Below the pieces are notes generated by a model. That model made no database searches. It was not told the origin of the DNA and worked only from the letters and a program-made list of their open reading frames with translations. A stretch of 64,000 nucleotides of DNA from Runella rosea (GTDB lineage Bacteria; Bacteroidota; Bacteroidia; Cytophagales; Spirosomataceae): positions 1-64,000 of the forward strand of contig NZ_CP030851.1 in assembly GCF_003325355.1 (NCBI RefSeq), in the 5' to 3' direction. Shown in pieces: positions 56,863-64,000 of this stretch. The translations under genes and the position numbers were made by a program. Position 1 is the first letter of the stretch. The number at the start of each line of letters is the position of its first letter.

Positions 56863-58355
56863 ATGACCGATGATCGAGTGCTTGAGCCCTTTAAGGATGA
56901 TAATTTAGTTATTCTCAAAAATCCCATTGCCAATGCTCGCTTCGGGCTGTCTGTTATGCAGACCAAGGTGTTGTTTGAGGCCATTGCTTTTTTTAAATCC
57001 AATCAGGACCTCCGGACCATGCGGCTCTACATCAAAGAGTTTCTGAGAAATGTCGGAGCTGAAACCAACAATTACGAATACATCGCCAAAGAGATAGACC
57101 AAATGACTGAAATCCCCTTAAGGATTCAGCGCACGACCAAAAAAGGCAGGTTGGACTATTTGAAAGTCCAATTGTTTTCAAGTGCCGATTACAAAATTGA
57201 TGCTTCAGGTTTTGGTTTCGTAGAAATTGAAATTTCAGATAAGCTAAAGCCCTATTTTTTGGAAATTGCAGAGGGAGAGTTTTTCTATTACCACATTCTC
57301 AATACAAGGGTTCTAAAGAGTAAATATTCAATCAAGCTGTATCTGTTTCTCAAATCTTGGAAACGCAAAGGTCAGGTGGAGATAAGCGTCATGGATTTGC
57401 GCGCTTTAGTTGAGGTCGAGCCCAACGAATACACTGAGTACAGGTACTTCAAAAAACGGATTATTGAATCTGCGAAGAAAGAACTGAGCGAAAAATGTGA
57501 TATTACCTTCGAGTACCAAGAAATCAGGGCCATACCGGGCAACACCAAAAGTGAGGTAGTGAAAATCCGTTTTTTTATCCGTGAGAACAAAGAGACCTGG
57601 AACAAATTCCGAGAAAAACGGAGCTTGAAATCGGCAAGGCAGAGCCAGTAAAAAGGCAGATACCCATCAAGTCGGTAGCTGTACCTGCGATAAAGATTGA
57701 AACCGTTCCCCAAGAAATAGTACAAGATTTGGCGATTGATAAACGAATTTTTGAGCTGTTTAGACTCTTTGAACCCGAAGCGGAAGACAATGAAATTGGC
57801 ATTTATTTGGAAGGTATTCAAGCTGACCGCGCACGAGTATTGGATGTGTTGCTTTTCGCCAAACAGGAAAAAGCTAAGAACATTACTATCAAAAGCATTT
57901 ATTCCTACATCGTCTACGGGTTGAAAAATAATATAGGAGTTGGAATGGCAGCTAAGGAAAATAAAGCCAAAACCAAAGTTGCTCAAGCTGCTATGAACCG
58001 GCAGGCCCAGCAACTCAATAAGCAAATCAAACAATGGTTTGAGATTGATTTTGTCTATGTTTACAATCAGCACCTTATTGAGGTGGGCGCATCGGCCGAC
58101 AACGAACAAAAGAATGCCTATGTATCACAAATACAGCAACTTATATCCGATACGCCTTCTCTTAAATTTATGTACTACAACCCCGACCAAACCCTAAAAG
58201 CCGATGAGCTGCGTCGTGGGTTGGGAGCCGTGTTGACCACTCAAAGAGGCGAAACGATGGAAAGTCTTTTTGTGGAATGGGTACAAAAAGTCAAAGGAAT
58301 AAAGATTGAATTGGTTGAGGGAGTTTGGCGACAAGTATCTGAGCCGTTGTTTTAA
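56863..58355 (+). CDS. Plasmid replication initiator, RepB/Rep_3 family (frameshifted)
   Basis: Initiator protein with two winged-helix domains: first domain KNPIANARFGLSVMQTKVLF and SADYKIDASGFGFVEIEIS; second KSKYSIKLYLFLKSWKRKG and YRYFKKRIIESAKKELSEK. This is the arrangement of RepE/RepB proteins that bind iterons. Start at 56863 (MTDDRVLEPF). The frame breaks at the five As at 57614-57618; a sixth A gives FREKTELEIGKAEPV and a 497-residue product whose C-terminal third (helical, QADRARVLDVLLFAKQEK) is longer than in small plasmid Reps. Autoregulation through the upstream iterons is likely. Confidence 0.88.
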
Positions 58356-58477
58356 GTATTTAATCATTTATATAAATAATTTTTGCTTATGTAAGTATTT
58401 GCTCGTTTATGTATTTATATAAATAATCATTTAATTGAATAAGTATTTGATTTTTTATATAAATGATTAAATACTTA
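58354..58477. repeat. Centromere-like AT-rich inverted repeats upstream of parA
   Basis: AAGTATTTAATCATTTATAT (58354-) and its inverted copy (…ATGATTAAATACTTA, 58454-58477) bracket further related words (TAAGTATTTG, TTTATATAAATAATC). A similar word (AATCATTTACATAAATACTT) follows the RHH gene at 59347-59371. Sites of this type upstream of a parA/RHH operon usually act as partition site and operator. Confidence 0.65.
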
Positions 58478-58493
58478 TGTTTATTTTTGAGCC

Positions 58494-59092
58494 ATGAAAA
58501 TAATAACCGTCGCCCATCAAAAGGGAGGTGTTGGAAAAACCACCCTTGCCCTAAATATTGCCTACTGCCTTTCAGAAGACCTACGTGTGGGTATAACCGA
58601 CACCGATTTACAAGGGTCAATTTCGGAGATAGAATCATTTCTCTCTGGTATTGACTTGGTACCGCTCGATAAAGTTATCAAAGGAGAAGAGCTGCCCTAC
58701 GATGTCATTATCATTGACACCCCGCCCTACCTCACTGGAAGCCTGAATGAGATCTTTCAGATTTCTGATTATGTATTGATTCCCACCAAACCTTTTCTGG
58801 ATGCACTCGCCATCAAAGCAACCATTTTTCTTTTTAATAAGCTAAAAAGGATAGGCCAGAATTAAAGGGAGGGATTGTAATGAACATGCTCCAAGGACGA
58901 ACAAGCATTACCGAAGAAGTAAAGACCATTTTAAAGGAATATTCGATACCATTGTTGGAAACAACGATCTATCATCGAGTAAGTTTGACACGCTCACCCA
59001 TGACAGCGGGAGTGTTTACGGGAGAGGATACCAAAGCCAAAACAGAGATTACAAATCTGACTTACGAAATCTTAAACGATTTGAACCAATGA
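58494..59092 (+). CDS. ParA-family partition ATPase (frameshifted)
   Basis: Small ParA/ParF-type ATPase, ~199 residues, without N-terminal HTH. Deviant Walker A QKGGVGKTTLALN, A' motif ITDTDLQGS and Walker B VIIIDTPPYLT. The frame breaks near 58852; one added A turns KLKRIGQN-stop into KKDRPELKGGIVMNM and continues LLETTIYHRVSLTRS to 59092. It moves plasmid copies along the nucleoid together with a centromere-binding partner. Its stop overlaps the start of the RHH gene by 4 bp. Confidence 0.87.
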
Positions 59093-59345
59093 GCAAGGAG
59101 AAAGAGGGTTACGCCGAAAATCGGTCAAAGCTGGCCGAAATGATTAAGAAAACACCACCCAAAACGAACATTCAGGAAGTGCGACCCGTGGCTACTATCG
59201 CCCCAAAAAAAGAAGAAGAAAGTCACGTAAATATCTGGATACCCAAAACATTATTTATGAAGCTAAAAATGGAATCAGCCCGTACGGCAAAACCATCAAA
59301 CAGCTTACGATTGAGGCTTATGAAAAGCATCTTGGGGGTGATTAA
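59089..59345 (+). CDS. Ribbon-helix-helix partition partner (ParB-like, frameshifted)
   Basis: About 85 residues: a charged, disordered N-terminus (ENRSKLAEMIKKTPP) and a C-terminal ribbon-helix-helix (VNIWIPKTLFMKLKME). The frame shifts near 59288; an added G gives ARTGKTIKQLTIEAYEKHL, the second RHH helix, ending at 59345. This is the shape of ParG/ParR-type centromere-binding proteins that pair with ParF-like ATPases and also repress the operon. Overlaps parA by 4 bp. Confidence 0.78.
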
Positions 59346-59519
59346 ATAATCATTTACATAAATACTTAAATGATTATTTGTGTATCAGAAAAATATTATT
59401 GTACGTTATAAATTAAGTAATAGGTTGCTGAAAATGAGGGTATTGGTCTCATTAAGATGCATTGCTTTAGGCTATGCCATTATCATTTATTGAGATTTTT
59501 CTTTGCGTTAATTGTTGCT
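59346..59519. other. Spacer between partition genes and T6SS cluster
   Basis: About 170 bp, convergent genes on both sides. Begins with one copy of the centromere-like word; otherwise no gene, and no clear terminator hairpin. Confidence 0.5.
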
Positions 59520-59962
59520 TTAGGGTGCTATTTTGAATAAGTAATTCAGAAGTTTCAGCTTTGATAAGCTCATATTTTGACGTAATTTTAATAGTGAAGT
59601 GTCTTTTTGACGGGCACCTTGGATATCAGAAACCCGCATTAAATAGCTATTAAGTACGGATTGATAGAGAGGGGTTGGGTAGGTAGATTTTAGGGTATTC
59701 ATCCACACGTAGAAGGCAATCATTGATTTCTCTTTGACATTTTCCTTTGTTTGAATTTGGAGCACCAAAGTATCAACTTTGCAGTATTTTCTAAAAACTC
59801 ATTCAATTTGAGAGAAGCGAGTGCTTGTTCTTTTTGATAAGCTTTAGGAATTTTAACAAAAGCCCAGTAAAAAAAAAAGAACAAAACAGTATAAAAAACT
59901 AAGTATATGATGATAAACTGACGAATTTTTTGGGTTCTAATATCGATATTTTCAGCTTTCAT
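59520..59962 (-). CDS. tssO: TssO-like T6SS membrane protein (frameshifted)
   Basis: About 147 residues with a short cytoplasmic start (ENIDIRTQKIRQF), one transmembrane helix (IIIYLVFYTVLFFFFYWAFV) and a helical periplasmic part. This matches TssO, a membrane component specific to the Bacteroidota subtype-iii T6SS. The frame breaks near 59776; one added A gives TAKVDTLVLQIQTKENVKEK and continues to 59520. The family call rests on topology, size and position in the cluster rather than strong motifs. Confidence 0.6.
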
Positions 59963-59973
59963 AAGTGTTGGCC

Positions 59974-60453
59974 TTAAAGGGTGAGCAAAGCTTGTTTAAT
60001 CATTTGATTCTCGGTTTTTAATTCTGACTTTTTGACTTCTTCGGTTTGGATAGCCGATTTTAACTGTTCTGCTTCTGAGAGTGAAGCGGATTTTGTTCGG
60101 TAAATATCTTTAAGAACTTTTACTCTTTGACGGTAGTTGTTCAGCACTTGGTTTGACAATTTCGATAATATCGTATTAGACTTATAACTGGCCAGAAACT
60201 CATCCCTTTGTTTGTCCCAGCGTACGTTAACTTCAGCAGTCTTACTGATGTCTTTACTGTAAGCAGCTTTTTGCAATTGAGTATATAAAGTGTCTAAAGC
60301 ATTGACATTGGCTAGGAATTGCAATTCTTCAGAGGGAGATACGGTTAGAGGGTATGGTGAAGCGTCTGATTTTTTGCCTAAAACAAAAAAAAGCAGCGCA
60401 ATACACATGACCGATAAAATAGATATGCCGATAAATAAACCTGGTTTGTTCAT
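59974..60453 (-). CDS. Single-pass coiled-coil membrane protein in T6SS cluster
   Basis: 159 residues: an N-terminal transmembrane helix (LFIGISILSVMCIALLFFVLG), a short linker and a long helical periplasmic region that ends in a coiled coil (SEAEQLKSAIQTEEVKKSELK). Intact. It ends 11 bp before tssO-like and is probably another membrane-complex subunit of the T6SS; it could also be the true TssO or a TssP-like protein. No catalytic motif visible. Confidence 0.6.
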   Translation of the reverse strand: MNKPGLFIGISILSVMCIALLFFVLGKKSDASPYPLTVSPSEELQFLANVNALDTLYTQLQKAAYSKDISKTAEVNVRWDKQRDEFLASYKSNTILSKLSNQVLNNYRQRVKVLKDIYRTKSASLSEAEQLKSAIQTEEVKKSELKTENQMIKQALLTL

Positions 60454-60586
60454 TATTGCTTATTTTAAAATTGAATAATTCAGGCATTTAGGAGTAATGA
60501 GTTGATAGTCTCATTCTTACGCTTCTGATAGGTGGTCTAATTCATGAAGGGGGAATTAGCTTTTAAATAGTACAGCGATTTTGATA

Positions 60587-60886
60587 TCAGCCAATCAATA
60601 CCGTGGGTAAGCCCATTGCAATAATACCCCCATGGGCAGTCATATCGCCCATACGTACTGCTGGCGTGCCGCCGATCAATACCGAGGCCGAGCCCATGAC
60701 CGTTGAATCAGGGGGGCCTACACAAATACATGTATCACCTACGTGAGCAGCGGGCATTCCGCCAATTAAGACCGATGGCACGCCAGGACCCGCAATAGGT
60801 CCGCCAATGTGCGGTATAGGGGGCAATCCAGGAGTTAACATGGGACATGTGTGCATATCGCCCACACGGGCAGCAGGTTTTGGCAT
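60587..60886 (-). CDS. PAAR-motif spike-tip protein
   Basis: 99 residues with repeated Pro-Ala-Ala-Arg-type turns: KPAARVGDMHTCP, GMPAAHVGDTCIC and GTPAVRMGDMTAHGG, plus Gly-rich strands (SVLIGG). PAAR proteins cap the VgrG spike of the T6SS and bind zinc through His/Cys residues present here. There is no C-terminal toxin extension, so it is a core tip rather than an effector. It lies between tssK and the coiled-coil membrane protein. Confidence 0.93.
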   Translation of the reverse strand: MPKPAARVGDMHTCPMLTPGLPPIPHIGGPIAGPGVPSVLIGGMPAAHVGDTCICVGPPDSTVMGSASVLIGGTPAVRMGDMTAHGGIIAMGLPTVLIG

Positions 60887-60902
60887 TTTTTAGTCGTTTG
60901 AA

Positions 60903-62012
60903 TTATTTAGCATAAATATCCCATCCCCCTTTATTCTCAGCATAGTTGAGGGTAGTTAACTTTTGTAAAAAGAAATCCAAAAAGTCCAAAAACCGTACGA
61001 TGCTGTCAAACAGCAATGTACTGTCGTTATGATTGTACTGACTTACCAGTACATTGTCAATCATGGAATCTATAAATGATCTTGAAGCAGCAGTAATTGG
61101 GGTTTTAAATACGCTAGTGGTGCCCGCAATCGAGTTTTGGAAATAATTAAAAAGGACCGAAGAACTGGATTCGGGCAGGCTATCGAATGAGATACGAAGC
61201 ATTCGGGCCAACCGCATAAAGTACTCGGCAGTGTAAATTGGAGGAAGTTCTTTGACCACTATCCGATAGTAATCCATTGACTCGGCGCAATGAATCAACA
61301 CTTTTTCTAAAATACGATGAACATCTACCGCAATGCTGCTTCGGTTCTGCATTCCACCGATTTTTTTACAATCTGAACCGCTAATTGCTGCACATTATTC
61401 AATAAAGTACCGCAACTTTCGTAATACCATAGGAGCCCTTCTCCATGAATTGAGACCGATGGTGGAATATACTCATGGTCAATGGAAAATCGTTGGCTCT
61501 CAAATCGCACGCGACAAATGGGAAAACTGTATGCATCAGAAAGCATATCGTGCATCGACAGTAGATCCAAAGCAGGTTTAATGGTTAAATTAGGTCGGCG
61601 ATTCAAGCCTTCATCACTATTGTAGTCGCCGATTTCGACCGTTTTGAATGGATCTGCTTTGATTACGACATAAAATACCCCAGCCGAACCCAATTTCATT
61701 TTGTAATCAAGCAACGACAAACTAAGTACAGGTTGTCTTTGAAAGATTTCCACTCAATTCGAACTCCTCCGGAGTAATACCGCGACAAGCATTGATTTGT
61801 ATTACATCACCTGCTAAAACTGGCGAGGATAGACTCGATGTCATGCCATCATCTCCTGAAAGCAATCCATAATTAAAATTATTGATTTTGATGGCGGCAC
61901 TATCCCTGATGGCATCTTTGATCGCAAAATCATTTTCAGTAAAATGCTTCTGCGTGATTTTCATACCATCGCGCCAATTGACAAAATTGTACTTAATTTC
62001 GGGTAAAAGCAT
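60903..62012 (-). CDS. tssK: T6SS baseplate protein TssK (frameshifted)
   Basis: Baseplate subunit that links the T6SS baseplate to the membrane complex. N-terminal shell domain: NFVNWRDGMKITQKHF and AAIKINNFNYGLLS, typical of Bacteroidota TssK. Three consecutive frames (61722-62012, 61325-61753, 60903-61352) give one protein of ~369 residues after two one-base corrections near 61745 and 61350. C-terminal helices include PPIYTAEYFMRLARMLRIS. It is preceded by tssN after 5 bp. The breaks are probably sequencing errors because the rest of the sequence is conserved. Confidence 0.82.
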
Positions 62013-62017
62013 GGTCT

Positions 62018-62864
62018 TTAATTTGAATAACTTTGAGCAAAAATGGTTTCATTATTCATGATGTTATTTTGGGTCAACGAAAGGTCGGTATTTAAATAAA
62101 TGCGTTGTTCCAATGTATTTTGTTTATACAAAAGCCAACCCAGTTTTTTGCCGCCGGTTTCAACATGTATAGGGTCTTTTTTGTGCTCTCTGTGTCGATT
62201 ATTGTGAGAATATATGAAATAATGAAAAAGCGTTCCTAAGTCTTTTTCACTAGGTAATTCAACCCAATAGCCTTCAAATACAGGGTCTGATTCGTCGGGA
62301 ATTTTAGTGAATTGTATATTAACTTTAATAACATTGATTGGTTCTAATACAGGTAAAGATACCTGTGATTTATACTGCCATTTACGGTATTTTAACGGAG
62401 GGATATTTATCCAATAATCATATGATTTGATGAATAGATAGGGTAAAATTATTGGCAATATGCCGACAATTAAATAAGGTAAAAACGCAGTAGCCTTTGG
62501 AGAAAGCAGTCCATATACAAACGCAAACCCTGCGGCCGCCCAGCCACTCCATACGATCCGGTCATAAATTCGGAAGTAAAAGAGTCTTGGTTATACCACG
62601 AAAACAGCTTGCTGCCCCAAACTGCATAAAAAGTTCCAGACACTAATGATACTACGGAAAGCACAATAAAAGCTAATGGTAGTGACAGTGTTTTGGACAA
62701 CAGTAAGCCAGTTAGGCCAAATAACAGCACAAGCCCCAATACTCCCAAAAAAAGCCTGATTACGGTTAGTTTTGAAGTTTCTAAATAATATAAAAAAAGG
62801 TTGAAAGAACTGCGATTGAGACACAGCTGCTGAAAACAATTAAAGTAACCGTTGAAAAAAGCAT
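62018..62864 (-). CDS. tssN: T6SS membrane protein TssN (frameshifted)
   Basis: Inner-membrane subunit of the subtype-iii T6SS. The N-terminal half has four to five transmembrane helices read from three frames: STVTLIVFSSCVSIAVLS, GVLGLVLLFGLTGLLL, LAFIVLSVVSLVSGTFYAV and GFAFVYGLLSPKATAFLP. The cytoplasmic half (62018-62458) has PVFEGYWVELPSEKDL, LFHYFIYSHNNRHREHKK and KLGWLLYKQN, matching the C-terminal domain known for TssN. Shifts lie in the T7 run near 62790 and near 62600. About 282 residues, as usual for the family. Confidence 0.78.
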
Positions 62865-62888
62865 AGTGACATTCCTGATTAAGTTTGT

Positions 62889-63889
62889 TTATCCTAAGAC
62901 GGTGCTATACCCCAAAACCGCTTTTTGTGTATCTGCATTTAGATGAAAAGAGATCAATGTTTCTCGTTGTTTATCAAAAATTTCAATTTCACCGCTTTCC
63001 TCATTTTTGTCTTCAGATACTTTTGGAATAAGTTCCAAGCTCCAATCCAGCTCAACAGGGATGAGTAAATTGCACAAAAAATGAAATAGCTTTTCACCTT
63101 TCTCACAAGGAAAATAGTTGCTCATACGTTCGTAGGAAAGCGGGCCGATTTGTATTTTCAGGCGTCGCCATTTATTATATCCCTGGCAATTGAGAATTGA
63201 ATCAAAACCCATTATGGCCTCGCCTAAGAGGGAAAATTCCTTTTCAACGGGCAAGGTATACGGTTTGTCTTCGTAAAATATTCGTACGTTATCATTCAAC
63301 ATTTGCTCAAAACAATCCTGCATCCAGACTATATTTCCAGCGGCTTTATGTGCGATAATGGTTAGCTGAAATAGTATAAACTGTTGGTGTTCGCTTAGTT
63401 CAAGTTGTTGAGCATTTGGCCAGATAAATCTCAGAAACTCATCCAAAAATCCTTTTTCTTGCCCTGCCAACGTTTTTTTTTCAAACTGCTCAATCCGAAT
63501 TCGCTGATGGCCAAGGGTATTGTCAAAGGGGAGTAGAAATTGTCGGGCTTCCTGTTCCTGTTTGATTTCTTCTATTCGGATTTCTTCCCACTGCTCATTG
63601 TTTTTAACTCGCCTCGTAGGCCGGTGATAAAGCCTTTCTGGAAGCGACTCATACAACCCGTCGCGGGGCGTATTTACTTTGCACCAAGCGCTACCCGAAT
63701 ACGGATTATATACTTCTTCAATATCACTTATATCGCGTTCGTAATGGTAGGATGACGATCGTTCGGGGGCAATGATTATTTTTGTTGTTGATAGGCGCCA
63801 CTCACAATCAGTTCATCTACAATGGCTTCTACCCGTAACCGTTTGACAGGCAATTGTTCCAGTACTTTTCTTAGCTCCTCGCTGTTCAT
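62889..63889 (-). CDS. tssG: T6SS baseplate protein TssG (frameshifted)
   Basis: Baseplate wedge subunit that works with TssF and TssE. From the ATG at 63889 it starts MNSEELRKVLEQLPVKRLRVE, the usual beginning in Bacteroidota; at the five Ts (plus strand) at 63779-63783 the frame shifts, and one more T gives AYQQQKIIIAPER. Then NTPRDGLYESLPERLYHRP and ARQFLLPFDNTLGHQRI follow, which are signature blocks. Corrected length 333 residues. Ends at 62889, 24 bp before tssN. Confidence 0.82.
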
Positions 63890-63901
63890 CGCCTTGAATT
63901 T

Positions 63902-64000
63902 CTACAGTTCACCGTTTATAAAAATCTGAATGGGAAAAATTCCCGAAGATTGCTCTTCTAAAATGTTCAGCAAACGGGCCTTGTGCTCAGACCATTGCTC
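63902..64000 (-). CDS. C-terminal end of an upstream T6SS gene (partial)
   Basis: The last 32 codons of a minus-strand gene (…WSEHKARLLNILEEQ, ending FINGEL) are inside the window; its start is beyond the right edge. It stops 12 bp before the tssG start codon. Gene order in related clusters suggests tssF or another baseplate gene, but the fragment is too short to assign. Confidence 0.55.
   Translation of the reverse strand, partial: EQWSEHKARLLNILEEQSSGIFPIQIFINGEL

Overview
The window looks like Bacteroidota DNA, most likely order Cytophagales; the genus cannot be fixed from sequence alone. The grounds are a type IX secretion C-terminal sorting domain, a subtype-iii type VI secretion system (T6SS) with TssN and TssO, LytTR and LuxR regulators paired with histidine kinases, and AT-rich spacers with weak ribosome binding sites. 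It joins a structured envelope/signalling locus, a regulator and peptide-modification block, a very mosaic accessory region, a plasmid-type replication/partition module and the start of the T6SS cluster. The contig, or at least its right half, may be a plasmid or carry an integrated one.

Layout. 1-6.8 kb (+): VWA lipoprotein, two FHA/zinc-ribbon proteins, an acidic membrane protein, a PP2C phosphatase and a caspase-like peptidase. 6.8-18.1 kb (-): WG-repeat protein, OmpA-like protein, two unknown exported proteins, a PD40/TolB-like lipoprotein, a formylglycine-enzyme-fold protein and a 1,370-residue multi-Ig protein with a T9SS sorting tail. 18.2-21.7 kb (+): lipoprotein, membrane protein, Ser/Thr kinase and muramidase. 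Kinase, phosphatase and FHA proteins together resemble a threonine-phosphorylation circuit. 21.9-27.5 kb: an IS3 element, a metallo-beta-lactamase-fold hydrolase, an exported protein and a deleted IS903-type element. 27.6-36.9 kb: regulators around an operon of a glutamine-deamidase-like protein, an APH-fold kinase and a HopA1-domain protein, resembling the kinase/lyase pair of class V lanthipeptide synthesis. A long palindrome with the same core occurs at 18.16 kb (divergent promoter region) and 28.29 kb (in front of a response regulator).

36.9-41 kb: a serine recombinase lies between inverted arms packed with GGTAACC/GGTTACC motifs; one arm is cut by a second IS3 element whose transposase gene carries four 16-bp GC-rich insertions. 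41-51.3 kb: modules of minus-strand genes (sensor kinase/receiver, beta-barrel-like protein, STAND NTPase) are separated by GC-rich islands of ~57-bp degenerate repeats. Two islands contain a 61-bp palindrome with the RYYYAAC/GTTRRRY ends of integron attC sites, and two contain half-sites. 51.7-55.6 kb: an IS481-type element, a decayed DEAD helicase and a DUF1016 nuclease. 56.7-59.4 kb: iterons, rep, parA and a ribbon-helix-helix partner. 59.5-64 kb (-): tssO-like, an unknown, PAAR, tssK, tssN and tssG.

At least twenty genes are broken by single-base shifts, most of them in homopolymer runs, including core T6SS, rep and parA genes. Uncorrected sequencing error is the simplest explanation, so these are annotated as single genes with the break noted. 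The 16-bp insertions are a different class of event.
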